Positions 1 to 8,379 of a DNA stretch of 64,000 nt are shown here, in pieces (positions within the stretch are counted from its first letter, which is position 1; every line of letters starts with the position of its first letter). Origin of the DNA: Streptomyces acidiscabies (GTDB lineage Bacteria; Actinomycetota; Actinomycetes; Streptomycetales; Streptomycetaceae); contig NZ_JAGJBY010000001.1 of the NCBI RefSeq assembly GCF_020010905.1, positions 1,508,001-1,572,000 of the forward strand, given 5' to 3'. The notes below the pieces were generated by a model that was not told the DNA's origin, made no database searches, and saw only the letters and a program-made list of their open reading frames with translations. A program made the translations under genes and the position numbers.

Positions 1-174
1 GGCGGGGTGCCTCAACGGCCGTTGCCCGGCGCGGCGTTCGCCTCAACAGCCTTCGCCCGGCAGGGTGTTGGCCCAGTCCGCCTCGTACCCGTCCGCCCCT
101 CCTCACGTCCGGCCGCCGCCCCCACCCCCCGTCGGAGGTGGAAGCGGCGTATCCCGGTCGCCTCAAGGCGTGCG
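1..174. other. window edge without a recognisable gene
   Basis: I see no credible coding region here. The open frames that cross it lack a start with a ribosome binding site and resemble nothing I know. The sequence holds two similar stretches around positions 10-60, each containing CCTCAAC followed by a short CG-rich run, which may be a decayed direct repeat downstream of the antitoxin-like gene. Confidence 0.4.
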
Positions 175-360
175 CTACTGCTGCTCCGGCTGGTCGCGTT
201 TGATGCCCAGTGCCTCCTCCGCCTTCTGCTGGGCCTGGTCGACCTGGCTCTCGTACTTGTTGCCAGTCTTCTCGTTGATCATTTTCTCGGCGGTGTCGGA
301 CATGTCCTTGGCCTTGTCCTGCATCGCCTTGTTGCTCTTGAACCTGTCCAAGAGGCCCAT
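175..360 (-). CDS. small MT0933-type antitoxin-family protein
   Basis: A 61-residue, charged, helical protein starting MGLLDRFK and rich in K, E and Q. This is the look of the MT0933/Rv0909 antitoxin family, small soluble proteins common in actinobacteria. The start at 360 follows a good GGAAGGAG ribosome binding site. A longer frame upstream has no such site. No partner toxin gene is visible on either side, so a toxin-antitoxin role is not supported by context and the family name is only descriptive. Basis: family resemblance from sequence pattern, not a search. Confidence 0.7.
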   Translation of the reverse strand: MGLLDRFKSNKAMQDKAKDMSDTAEKMINEKTGNKYESQVDQAQQKAEEALGIKRDQPEQQ

Positions 361-566
361 CGAAGGCTCCTTCCGGAGGTGATCCATCACGACCATATGT
401 CCGGGTTGCTCCGAATGCCCACCCGAAGGGGGTGGCCGCGCGACCCGGCCGCACCCACGGAGTGACCCCGCACACCCTCCCGCTAGCGTGTACGCGGCCC
501 TGACCGGGGAAAACGTCCGGTGCGGGGTGACCGGAACGGCACAAGAGGACATCGGGAGGGGCGCGC

Positions 567-1280
567 GTGAAGCGTGTTCGGGGTGGGGTGGCGATCGCCG
601 CCGTGCTGGTCACGGCACTGGCGGGTTGCAGCGAGACGAAGGACGGGGGCGGCGCGTCCGGCCCCCAGAGCGGCGCCGCGCTCGCGGCGGCCGAGGCGCT
701 GCCGGTCAAGGGCCGCGCGCCGAAGACCGGTTACTCCCGCGACGCGTTCGGCTCCGCGTGGGCCGACACGGACTCCAACGGCTGCAACACGCGCGACGAC
801 ATACTCCAACGGGACCTGGCGGACGTGAAGTTGACCGGCGGCGACTGCAAGGTCTCGTACGGGGTCCTGGAGAAGGACCCCTACTCCGGCAAGGACGTGA
901 CGTACCGCCGCGGCAAGAGCCAGGTCGACATAGACCATGTCGTCGCCCTCTCCGACGCGTGGCAGAAGGGCGCCAAGTACTGGGACGCCGGCAAGCGCAT
1001 CGCCCTCGCCAACGACCCCCTCAACCTCCTTGCGGTGGACGCGAGTACGAACCGCTCCAAGGGCGACGGCGACGCGGCGACCTGGCTCCCGCCGAACGCG
1101 TCGTACCGCTGCGCGTACGTCGCCGCGCAGGTCGCGGTGAAGAAGAAGTACGAGCTGTGGGTGAGCGACGCGGAGAAGGCGGCGATGGAGAAGGTGCTGA
1201 AGGGGTGCTCGAACCAGAAGCTGCCGACCGGGGGGAATCCGACGAAGGCGCCGGAACGATTCACCGCGAAACGTAAGTGA
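567..1280 (+). CDS. HNH (DUF1524-type) nuclease, secreted lipoprotein
   Basis: 237 residues. An N-terminal signal peptide ends in the lipobox ALAGC (Cys21), so the protein is expected to be exported and lipid-anchored. The middle holds VDIDHVVALSDAW with His124, then the NDPLNL block (149-154) and an N-R-x-K segment (162-165). This order is typical of the HNH/DUF1524 fold of GmrSD-like and extracellular nucleases. The GTG at 567 has the purine-rich GGGAGGGG just upstream. An exported nuclease in Streptomyces could scavenge DNA or help degrade DNA during development; that role is inferred. The next gene starts after a gap that contains a CRP-like palindrome. Confidence 0.8.
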   Translation: MKRVRGGVAIAAVLVTALAGCSETKDGGGASGPQSGAALAAAEALPVKGRAPKTGYSRDAFGSAWADTDSNGCNTRDDILQRDLADVKLTGGDCKVSYGVLEKDPYSGKDVTYRRGKSQVDIDHVVALSDAWQKGAKYWDAGKRIALANDPLNLLAVDASTNRSKGDGDAATWLPPNASYRCAYVAAQVAVKKKYELWVSDAEKAAMEKVLKGCSNQKLPTGGNPTKAPERFTAKRK

Positions 1281-1294
1281 ACCCTCTCAAATCG

Positions 1295-1312
1295 ATGTGA
1301 TGCAGGTCACAT
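1295..1312. promoter_or_regulatory. CRP-like palindrome upstream of the sigma factor gene
   Basis: ATGTGA-N6-TCACAT is a perfect 6-bp inverted repeat with a 6-base spacer, identical in its core to the classical CRP consensus TGTGA-N6-TCACA. It lies 45 bases before the GTG of the ECF sigma gene and 15 bases after the stop of the nuclease gene. Streptomyces has a CRP homologue that recognises related sites. Binding here is inferred. Confidence 0.6.
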
Positions 1313-1356
1313 CTCAGGCGTGAACCCGAAGCGGTGCTCATTACGACGAAGGGAGT

Positions 1357-1911
1357 GTGGAGGCCGAACGGAAGGGGGTGCCCAGTGATGCCGAACTGCT
1401 GGATGCGGTCGCCGAGGGCGACCGGGACGCGTTCGAGGAGCTGTTCCGCAGGTTCGCGCCCTGGCTCAGAGGCCGGCTGCGGCAGCGGTGCGCGGACCAC
1501 GCGCTGGTGGACGAGGTCGTCCAGGACGTCTTCGTGGAGGTCTGGCGCCGCCGCGAGCGCCGGGGGGACCGGGTGGGCGACGTGAACGGGTGGCTGTGGC
1601 GGGCGGGCAGCCACCGCCTGATCGACGCGCGGCGGGCGCACGAGCGGCGGGGCCGGCTGCTGGGCCGCCTGGCCCGCCTGCCCGGACGGCACGCGGCGTC
1701 CCCGGAGGACCAGCTCATGACGGAGCTGGGGGACGGCGCGCTGGACGCGGTCGAGCACCTCCCCGCCGACCTGCGGGCGGTCGTCCGCGCGACGGCGCTC
1801 GAAGGCCTGACGGTCCAGGAGACCGCCGAACGCCTGAACATCCCGCCGGGAACGGTCAAGTCCCGGGCATCCAGGGCCAGAAGGCTCCTCAGGGAACGGC
1901 TGACGTCGTGA
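1357..1911 (+). CDS. ECF RNA polymerase sigma factor
   Basis: 184 residues with the two domains of group 4 sigma factors. Region 2 (about residues 8-60) contains DAFEELFRRFAPWLRGRL and VDEVVQDVFVEVWR, used for core binding and -10 recognition. Region 4 (about 125-180) contains LRAVVRATALEGLTVQETAERLNIPPGTVKS, the helix-turn-helix for the -35 element. The GTG at 1357 has GAAGGGA a few bases upstream; a GTG at 1378 is an alternative start. The gene runs directly into a zinc-finger membrane protein and ABC transporter genes, so it probably controls that operon. The CRP-like palindrome upstream suggests carbon- or germination-linked control. Confidence 0.88.
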   Translation: MEAERKGVPSDAELLDAVAEGDRDAFEELFRRFAPWLRGRLRQRCADHALVDEVVQDVFVEVWRRRERRGDRVGDVNGWLWRAGSHRLIDARRAHERRGRLLGRLARLPGRHAASPEDQLMTELGDGALDAVEHLPADLRAVVRATALEGLTVQETAERLNIPPGTVKSRASRARRLLRERLTS

Positions 1912-1946
1912 CGGGGCGCCGGGACCGGGAGGCGGGGGAGGGACGG

Positions 1947-2849
1947 GTGAACGGCGTACGGCCGGCGGACCCGCGCCCCGGCGTCCCCGATGGAGACCCG
2001 TCCCACCCGACCACCGCCCTGCTCCGCGCGTACGCGAACCGCCCCCTCCCCGCAGCGGCCAGGGACGCCGTCGAAGCTCACGTCGACCAGTGCGCCGACT
2101 GCCGAGAGCAGCTCGCCCCCCTCATGGCGGACGACCCCGGCCTGACCGCCCTGTGGCAGCGCGTCGATCACGCGGTCGACGAACCGGACCGCAGCCTCCT
2201 GGAGCGGTGCGCCCTGCGTGTGGGCGTTCCCGAGGACGCCGCCCGCCTGTGCGCGGCGATGCCGGGCCTGCGCCGGTCCTGGTGGGCCGGGGCGGCCCTG
2301 CTGCTCCTGCTCGCCGTGGCCGCCGCGCGCTGGAGCGGGTCGGCGTCGGCGCCCCTGCTGTACTTCGCGCTGGTGCCCGCCCTGTCGGCCGTCGGCGTCG
2401 TCACGGTCACCGGCCGCCGCTTCGACCCGGCGTACGTATGGCTCGCGGTGTCCCCGCTGGGCGGCTTCCGGGTCGTCCTGCTGCGCGCGGCGGCGGTGCA
2501 GCTCCTCAGCCTCGCCCTGGGCGCGGCGGGCGCGGCCGGCCTGCCGCTGCCGTTCCTCGCCAGGCTCGGCTGGCTCGTGCCGTCGCTGATGCTGACGGCC
2601 CTGTGCCTGGCCCTGTCGAGCCGGATGGACGCGCTGCCGACGATCGGCCTTACGCTCGCGGCCTGGGCCCTGTGCCTGGGCGCCACGTACAACACGGACC
2701 TCCCGGCGGCGACCCGGATGCTGCTCCCGGGCACCCAACTCGTCATGGCGGGCGTCGCGTTGCTGGCGGCGGGGGCGCTGGTCGCCCTGCGCGACGGATT
2801 CGACAGACCCACGGCGCGGAGCCGGACGACGACGAGGAGGGCGGCGTAG
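1947..2849 (+). CDS. zinc-finger (zf-HC2) anti-sigma-like membrane protein
   Basis: 300 residues. The N-terminal cytoplasmic part has the anti-sigma zinc motif H-x3-C-x2-C (His45, Cys49, Cys52), as in ZAS proteins. It is followed by five or six hydrophobic segments from about residue 110 to the end. It probably sequesters the ECF sigma factor encoded just upstream and releases it on a membrane signal. I chose the GTG at 1947 because GGGGGAG stands at the right distance. A GTG at 1908 overlapping the sigma stop (GTGA) would add 13 residues and is nearly as plausible. The stop touches the ATG of the ABC ATPase gene. Confidence 0.75.
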   Translation: MNGVRPADPRPGVPDGDPSHPTTALLRAYANRPLPAAARDAVEAHVDQCADCREQLAPLMADDPGLTALWQRVDHAVDEPDRSLLERCALRVGVPEDAARLCAAMPGLRRSWWAGAALLLLLAVAAARWSGSASAPLLYFALVPALSAVGVVTVTGRRFDPAYVWLAVSPLGGFRVVLLRAAAVQLLSLALGAAGAAGLPLPFLARLGWLVPSLMLTALCLALSSRMDALPTIGLTLAAWALCLGATYNTDLPAATRMLLPGTQLVMAGVALLAAGALVALRDGFDRPTARSRTTTRRAA

Positions 2850-3704
2850 ATGCGATCGGTCACGGTCACCGGAGTGAGCGTGCGCTACGGGCGCCGGACA
2901 GCCCTGGACGACGTCTCCCTGACCCTGGGCCCCGGGGTGACGGGCCTGCTGGGACCCAACGGCGCGGGCAAGACGACGCTGCTGAGCGTCCTCGCCACGG
3001 CGACCGGCCCCGACGCGGGCGCGTTGTCCGTCCTCGGCCTCGACCCGCTGACCCCCACGGGTCGGCAGGCCCTGCGCCGCAGGCTCGGCTACCTCCCGCA
3101 GAACCCCGGACTGCCCGCCCACTTCACGGCGTTCGAGTTCGTCGACTACGTCGGGATCCTCAAGGAGATCGGCGACCGCGACACCCGCCGCGCGGAGGCC
3201 CGCCGGGTCCTGGAGGAGGTCGGCCTCACCGCCGACCGGGGCCGGCGCATCCGCAGGCTGTCGGGCGGCATGCGCCAGCGCGTCGGCCTCGCCGCGGCCG
3301 TCGTAGGCGACCCCGAGCTGTTGATCCTGGACGAGCCGACCGCGGGCCTCGACCCCGAACAGCGGCTGCGGTTCCGTGAACTCGTCGCCGGGTTCGGCGA
3401 GGACCGGACGGTCCTGCTCTCCACGCACCAGACGGAGGACGTCGCGGCCCTCTGCCACAAGGTCGTCGTCCTCGACCACGGCACCGTCCGCTTCGAGGGC
3501 ACCCCGGCCGAACTGGCGCTCCTGGCCGAGGGCCGCGTCTGGAGCAGCGCCGAACGCACGCCGGGCGCCCTCGCGGCGTGGCGCACGGGCGTCGGCGCGT
3601 TCCACAACATCGGGGACCCGCCGCCGGGCGCGTCCCTGGTCGAACCGACCATCGAGGACGGCTACCTGCTGCTCCTCGACGGGCAGCGGACGGGGGCGGC
3701 ATGA
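2850..3704 (+). CDS. ABC transporter ATP-binding protein
   Basis: 284 residues with a complete nucleotide-binding domain: Walker A GPNGAGKTT (35-43), signature LSGGMRQR, Walker B LLILDEPTAGLD, and the switch histidine in LLSTHQTEDV. The C-terminal 70 residues form an extra domain of unknown role. The ATG immediately follows the TAG of the anti-sigma-like gene, and the stop overlaps the next start as ATGA, so expression is translationally coupled. It should energise the two polytopic proteins encoded downstream. Substrate unknown; export of a peptide or antibiotic, or a sensor role, are the usual options for sigma-linked ABC systems. Confidence 0.85.
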   Translation: MRSVTVTGVSVRYGRRTALDDVSLTLGPGVTGLLGPNGAGKTTLLSVLATATGPDAGALSVLGLDPLTPTGRQALRRRLGYLPQNPGLPAHFTAFEFVDYVGILKEIGDRDTRRAEARRVLEEVGLTADRGRRIRRLSGGMRQRVGLAAAVVGDPELLILDEPTAGLDPEQRLRFRELVAGFGEDRTVLLSTHQTEDVAALCHKVVVLDHGTVRFEGTPAELALLAEGRVWSSAERTPGALAAWRTGVGAFHNIGDPPPGASLVEPTIEDGYLLLLDGQRTGAA

Positions 3705-5293
3705 GCACCGGCGTAGTGACTCGTCCCCGCCCTCAGGCTCCCCACGACAGCCCCCGCGCCCAACGGGCCCTGGTCCGCTTCGAATCCGCGCGCGTCCTCG
3801 GCCACCCGGCCTTCCTCACGGCCGTCCTCCTGTACGCGGCCCTGTGGGCGTACGAGGCGTGGGGCGGCGGACCGCGCGGACGCTACCCCGTGCTCCAGGA
3901 CGAGGACCGGTACACCCAACTCCCCTTGCTGCTCCTGGCCGCAGGGGCGCTCGTCGCGACGAACCTCACCACCACGCGCCTGCACCGCAGCGGCACGCAG
4001 CCGCTCTCCGATGTCCTCGGCCTGCCGCCGTGGCGGCGCACGCTCGCCCACCTCACCACCGCCCTCCCGCCCGCAGCGCTGGCGGCCCTGCTGGCCACGG
4101 CCCGCATCGCCGCGTACGCCGCGAGCCCCACCGCCGTCGGCAGCCCCTCCCCGGCCGAACTCGCCACCGGACCGGCCGTGGTCCTGCTCGCGGGCTGCGC
4201 CGGAGTGACCCTGGCCCGCCTCACCCCGTCGGCGGCGGCGGGCCCGTACGCGGTCCTGCTCCTCGGCGTCCTGGTCCTGTGCGGGGCGCTCGGCGTACGG
4301 GGCCTGAAGTGGGCGGGACCGGTCGGCGTGGAGGACGAGTTCGCGGCGCCGCTGCCCGGCGACCTGATGCACCGCCCGGTCGCCGAGCACCTCGTCTACC
4401 TGGCCGCTGTCACCGGCGTACTGGCCCTGCTCGCGCTGGTCCGCACCGGGATGCGCGCGGCGCCGGTGCGGGTGGCCCTCGTCGTGCTGGCCGGGACGGC
4501 GGTCGTCGCCGGTGTCCTCCAGTACCGGCCGCTCCCCGACGACGTCGTGGCGCGCAGGGTGGACGCCGAACTCCACCCCGGGGACCGGCAGCGGTGCCGG
4601 GTCGCGGACCGGGTCACGTTCTGCGCGTTCCCCGAGTTCCTGGCACGCAGCCGGGACTGGCAGCGGGTGACCGACGGCATCCTCACCGGCGCCCCGGCCA
4701 CCGAGGGCCCGTACGCGGTACGGCAGCGGATCTTCCTCGGCGCCGACCACGATGGTGCCGGCCAAGACGGCGTGGCCGGCATGCCCCCGCTGGAGGCATG
4801 GGCGCGGGACGACGACCGGCACGGCACCCCCGGCGCCGTGACCGTCGGCACCGGCTGGGGCACGGACGACACCGGCGGCGACGAGATGCTGGCCTTCGCG
4901 GTGCGGTTCGCCGACCGGGTCGTCCCCGGACACGACCCGTCGGACGGCGGGATGCTGTGCCGGGCCCGCGCCGTGACGGTCCTGTGGCTCGCCGCGCAGG
5001 CCACCCCGCAGACCGCCGACGCCCTGCGCTCGATCCAGCGGCGCAGCATCAACGGCGTCACCCTCGACACACTCGGCTCGTCCCAGGCGCTCGGCTTCGG
5101 CGCCCCCGAGGTCCAGGTCGTACGCGACCTGCTCGACCTGCCCGCACCCGAGGTCGCCGACCGCCTCAAGGCGTCCTGGCCCGCCCTCGCCGACGAACGC
5201 ACCAGCACCGGACGGGCCGCGCGGCTGCTGGGCGTCACCGCCCCGCCGGACGCCGAACAGGGAGCGGAGGACACACGATGCGACACCGACTGA
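3701..5293 (+). CDS. ABC-associated membrane protein with large C-terminal domain
   Basis: 530 residues. The first half has about six hydrophobic segments (for example around 30-50, 70-90, 115-135, 150-175, 185-205 and 235-265). The second half, from about residue 280, is soluble, without membrane segments, and holds two cysteines in CRVADRVTFCAF. It overlaps the ATPase gene by 4 bases (ATGA) and the next gene by 16 bases, so it is almost certainly the permease or permease partner of that ATPase. I do not recognise the C-terminal domain; it likely faces outside the membrane. Confidence 0.65.
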   Translation: MSTGVVTRPRPQAPHDSPRAQRALVRFESARVLGHPAFLTAVLLYAALWAYEAWGGGPRGRYPVLQDEDRYTQLPLLLLAAGALVATNLTTTRLHRSGTQPLSDVLGLPPWRRTLAHLTTALPPAALAALLATARIAAYAASPTAVGSPSPAELATGPAVVLLAGCAGVTLARLTPSAAAGPYAVLLLGVLVLCGALGVRGLKWAGPVGVEDEFAAPLPGDLMHRPVAEHLVYLAAVTGVLALLALVRTGMRAAPVRVALVVLAGTAVVAGVLQYRPLPDDVVARRVDAELHPGDRQRCRVADRVTFCAFPEFLARSRDWQRVTDGILTGAPATEGPYAVRQRIFLGADHDGAGQDGVAGMPPLEAWARDDDRHGTPGAVTVGTGWGTDDTGGDEMLAFAVRFADRVVPGHDPSDGGMLCRARAVTVLWLAAQATPQTADALRSIQRRSINGVTLDTLGSSQALGFGAPEVQVVRDLLDLPAPEVADRLKASWPALADERTSTGRAARLLGVTAPPDAEQGAEDTRCDTD

Positions 5294-6000
5294 CCCCGCA
5301 CCTCGTCCCGCACCTGCTCCGCCTCGCGCCGAGACTCCCCCTGGCCCTGTGCGCGGGAGCCGCCCTCGCCGTCGCCGCCCTGCCGCCGGCCCTCTCCCTC
5401 CACCTCGAACCCGGCGTCGCCGCGCTGCTGTTGAGGCTGACGGCGGCCCTGTGCGCGCTCCCCGTCGCGTTCGCCCTGGACGATCCCGGTGCGCGGATCA
5501 CGGCGACCCTGCCGTACCCCGTCGCGCTGCGCCGGCTCCTGCGCCTCGTACCCGTCTGCGCGGCGGTGGCCGTGACCTGGACGGTGTGCGCGGTCCTGCT
5601 CCGGGGAGCGGCGTACCCGGACGGGCTTCCCCTGCCGGGGTTCTTCCTGGAGACGGCCGTACTCGCGTCCGCCGTGCTGCTGCTGGCCGCGCTCGGCCTG
5701 CGGATCACCGGGGGTGAACGCGGCAGCGCGCTCGCCGCGCCCGGGAGCGTCCTGCTGCTCCTCGTCCTCGCCCTGAGCCCGGCCCGGCCGCGCCTGTTCG
5801 CTCTGCCGTACGGCGAGTCCTGGGACGCGTCCCGGAGGGTGTGGGCGTTCGCGCTGGTCGCCCTCGTCGTCCTGTCGGGGGTCCTGCTGCGGGAGCGGTT
5901 TCACCGGACGGGCGCCGGGGTCAGGTCAGGCCCGCCGCGATGGCGCGGCGTACCGCGTCGGCCCGGTCCCGGATGTCGGCCTTGGCGAAGAGGTTGTTGA
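5278..6000 (+). CDS. small polytopic membrane protein of the ABC operon
   Basis: 240 residues with about six hydrophobic helices. It starts at an ATG inside the end of the preceding gene and is the last gene of the sigma/ABC operon. It is probably a second permease subunit. After LLRERFHR near residue 213 the frame continues through an arginine/glycine/proline-rich tail that overlaps the convergent response-regulator gene by 80 bases. The tail looks like read-through past a lost stop, not a designed domain. Confidence 0.6.
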   Translation: MRHRLTPHLVPHLLRLAPRLPLALCAGAALAVAALPPALSLHLEPGVAALLLRLTAALCALPVAFALDDPGARITATLPYPVALRRLLRLVPVCAAVAVTWTVCAVLLRGAAYPDGLPLPGFFLETAVLASAVLLLAALGLRITGGERGSALAAPGSVLLLLVLALSPARPRLFALPYGESWDASRRVWAFALVALVVLSGVLLRERFHRTGAGVRSGPPRWRGVPRRPGPGCRPWRRGC

Positions 6001-6586
6001 TATGGGTCTTGACGGTCGCTTCGCTCACGAAGAGCTTCTCGGCGATGGCCCGGTTGGGCAGACCCCGCCCGATCAGGGTGAGCACTTCGCGCTCGCGGGG
6101 TGTGAGATGCGCGGGCAGCTCAGGTCCGGACGCCGTCGGCCTGGCGCGGACGGTGGCCAGCAGCCGGTCCTGGACCTCGCGGTCGAGGACGGACTGGCCC
6201 GCCGCGGCGGCGCGGATCGCGCGGACGATGTCCTGGCGTCCGGCGTTCTTCGTCAGATAGCCGCGGGCACCCGCGCCGAGCGCGGCCAGGATCGAGTCGT
6301 CGTCGGCGAACGTGGTGAGGACGACGACGGCCACCTCGGGGTGTTCGTCGCTCAGCCTGCGGGTGGTCTCGATCCCGTCGAGCACGGGCATCCGCAGGTC
6401 CATCAGCACGACGTCCACCGGCCCGGCGGCGACCGCGGCCAGGACGCCGTTGCCGTCCCCGGCCGCCGCGACGACGTCGATGTCCTCGGTCAGACCCAGC
6501 ACCGCGGCGAGCGGTTCGCGGATGGTGGCCTGGTCGTCGGCGACGACCACGCGCAACGGCCGGGAACTCTCGGTGGGTTCGCTCAT
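5921..6586 (-). CDS. NarL/LuxR-family response regulator
   Basis: 221 residues. A receiver domain (about 10-125) has the acidic pair DD (17-18), phospho-acceptor Asp63 in LMDLRMP, and Lys in YLTKNAG. A LuxR-type helix-turn-helix (about 155-215) contains LTPREREVLTLIGRG and SEATVKTHINNLFAK. The ATG overlaps the stop of the histidine kinase gene, giving a classical two-component operon. Target genes are unknown; the preceding small membrane protein of the same operon may be part of the signal input. Confidence 0.9.
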   Translation of the reverse strand: MSEPTESSRPLRVVVADDQATIREPLAAVLGLTEDIDVVAAAGDGNGVLAAVAAGPVDVVLMDLRMPVLDGIETTRRLSDEHPEVAVVVLTTFADDDSILAALGAGARGYLTKNAGRQDIVRAIRAAAAGQSVLDREVQDRLLATVRARPTASGPELPAHLTPREREVLTLIGRGLPNRAIAEKLFVSEATVKTHINNLFAKADIRDRADAVRRAIAAGLT

Positions 6587-7770
6587 CGGGGGATCTCCGC
6601 CTTCACTTGCCAGCCGCCGCGCTCCGGTCCCTCGGTGACCGGTCCGGCGGTGAGGGTGCCGCCCAGCAGGGCGACGCGTTCGCGCATGCCGATCAGCCCC
6701 ATTCCGCTGCCGGCCCCGGCGTCCACCGTACGGGTGGCGGGCCGGTTGCGGACGGTCAGCGCCGTGGCGGACGCCGCGAAGGCCAGCTCCACCCGCACCG
6801 CACCCCCCGGCGCGTGCCGCGCGGCGTTGGTCAGGGACTCCTGGGCGATCCGCAGCAGATTCTGGGTCACCCGGGCCGGTACCTCCACGGGGGCGCCGTG
6901 GACGGTCAGGGCGTCGCGGTGGCCGGACGACTCGATCATCGCAGTGAGGGTCTCCACCAGCGGCAGCGCGTCCTCGCGGAGCGCGTGCACCGTCCACTGC
7001 GCCTGCTTCAGGCTCTCCTTGACGAGGCTGTGGGCCTTGTCGTTGGCCGCTCTGACCTTCTCCAGGTCGCCGGTGTCGAGCAGTGCGTCGGCCAGCTCCA
7101 GCTGCATGTTGATCCCGGCCAGCGTGTGCGCGAGGACGTCGTGCACGTCCCGGGCGATCCGGCCGCGCTCGGTCAGTACGGCCGTCCGCGCCTCGGCCCT
7201 GGCGGCGCGCTCCGCGCTCTCGGCCGCCGACAGCGCGGCGGCCACGGCCCGGTGCTGGACCCGGTTGAGCATCCCGATCAGGACCGGCGCGCCGGTGGTG
7301 AGCCCGACGGCCCAGGGCAGCAGATGGTGACCGGGCCCGATCTCGAAGTACAGGACGCCGCCGCAGAGCAGACCGCAGGCCAGCGCCAGGACGGCGGCCT
7401 GCCTGGCCGGCAGCCGGTACCCGATGTGACCGGAGAGGAAGAAGGCGAAGAGGTAACCGGTCCCGCTGCGACTGGCGCCGATCAGCGCGGCAGCCGCGAG
7501 GACCCCCAGCGACAGCCAGACGACGGCGGCACGCGGCGGGACCTTGTCCTGCGGCAGGCCACGGGCCAGCAGCGCCGCACTGTTCAGGACGAACAAGGCC
7601 GCGACCAGCAGTCCCTGCCCGCTGACGCCCATCGGCCGGATCGTCAGGGCTCCGCCGACGACGACCGCCACGGTCAGGGCCCACTGCACCCGGGGGTCCC
7701 GGCCCGGGACCGGCCGGGACGGGACCTGTGCGGGGGAGGCGGCGGGAGGCACGGCCAGACCATAGCTCAC
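6583..7770 (-). CDS. NarL-type sensor histidine kinase
   Basis: 395 residues. Five or six hydrophobic helices fill the first 170 residues and a short coiled region follows. The HisKA_3 dimerisation motif contains His210 in ERGRIARDVHDVLAH. A HATPase_c domain carries the N-box RIAQESLTNAARHAPGG and the G-box GMGLIGMRERV. The GTG overlaps the stop of the upstream gene (GTGA) and the stop overlaps the response regulator ATG, so the three genes are translated as a coupled unit. The lack of a large extracytoplasmic domain suggests sensing within the membrane. Confidence 0.88.
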   Translation of the reverse strand: MSYGLAVPPAASPAQVPSRPVPGRDPRVQWALTVAVVVGGALTIRPMGVSGQGLLVAALFVLNSAALLARGLPQDKVPPRAAVVWLSLGVLAAAALIGASRSGTGYLFAFFLSGHIGYRLPARQAAVLALACGLLCGGVLYFEIGPGHHLLPWAVGLTTGAPVLIGMLNRVQHRAVAAALSAAESAERAARAEARTAVLTERGRIARDVHDVLAHTLAGINMQLELADALLDTGDLEKVRAANDKAHSLVKESLKQAQWTVHALREDALPLVETLTAMIESSGHRDALTVHGAPVEVPARVTQNLLRIAQESLTNAARHAPGGAVRVELAFAASATALTVRNRPATRTVDAGAGSGMGLIGMRERVALLGGTLTAGPVTEGPERGGWQVKAEIPR

Positions 7771-8297
7771 GGCCGGACCGCGACCCGGTCCGCGGCGGAG
7801 GCGGCCTGCCCGGCGGTCAGCATCCGGCTGCGGACGAAGATCGTGGCCAGCCGGGTGACGACCTCGGTGAGCGCCATCAGGACGAAGGCCGCCACCCACG
7901 CCTGGTCGCTGGTGATGTGGTGGGCGAGGCTGAACCGGGCGACGTCGTCGGCGCCGCCGTGCTCGGTCCACAGCTGGAAGCCCATCCGGGCCCCCATGCC
8001 GAGCACCCACAGGATCGCGGAGACCGCCCCCGCCTTGATCAGGATGTGCCCGCCCGCCGTCCTGACCCGGGTGTAGACGCCGCCGGCGACGCCGAGTACG
8101 GCCCCCACCCCCACGAGCGCGCCGACCAGGACCAGGTCGTTGCCCGCGGTGGGGACGGAGTCCAGGTACGTGTGGGCCACGAAGGCCACGATCCCCAGCG
8201 GGATCAGGAAGGTCCTGAGGTCCAGCCGGCCTTCCCGCAGCTGCCGGAAGACGACGAGAAGGAGGGCGATGTCGGTGATCCACTCGGTCGTTGTCAT
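7767..8297 (-). CDS. four-to-five helix membrane protein of the two-component operon
   Basis: 176 residues with hydrophobic segments at about 5-20, 30-50, 55-75, 85-105 and 130-155. No enzyme motif is visible. It is the first gene of a three-gene operon and overlaps the kinase start by 4 bases. It may be a sensor accessory or a target of the system. I do not recognise the family. Confidence 0.65.
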   Translation of the reverse strand: MTTTEWITDIALLLVVFRQLREGRLDLRTFLIPLGIVAFVAHTYLDSVPTAGNDLVLVGALVGVGAVLGVAGGVYTRVRTAGGHILIKAGAVSAILWVLGMGARMGFQLWTEHGGADDVARFSLAHHITSDQAWVAAFVLMALTEVVTRLATIFVRSRMLTAGQAASAADRVAVRP

Positions 8298-8379
8298 GCC
8301 CCCAAGCCTGCTGTCAGGGGGCTCGCGACACCTGGACCCACGGGTGGAGATCGGGGTGGAGAAACCCGTGCTGCGAGGG

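Noticed and set aside
1341..3605. Very long open frame on the minus strand opposite the sigma factor and ABC genes
   Set aside because: It is the antisense shadow of GC-rich genes; composition is Arg/Gly/Ala noise and the plus-strand genes are clear.
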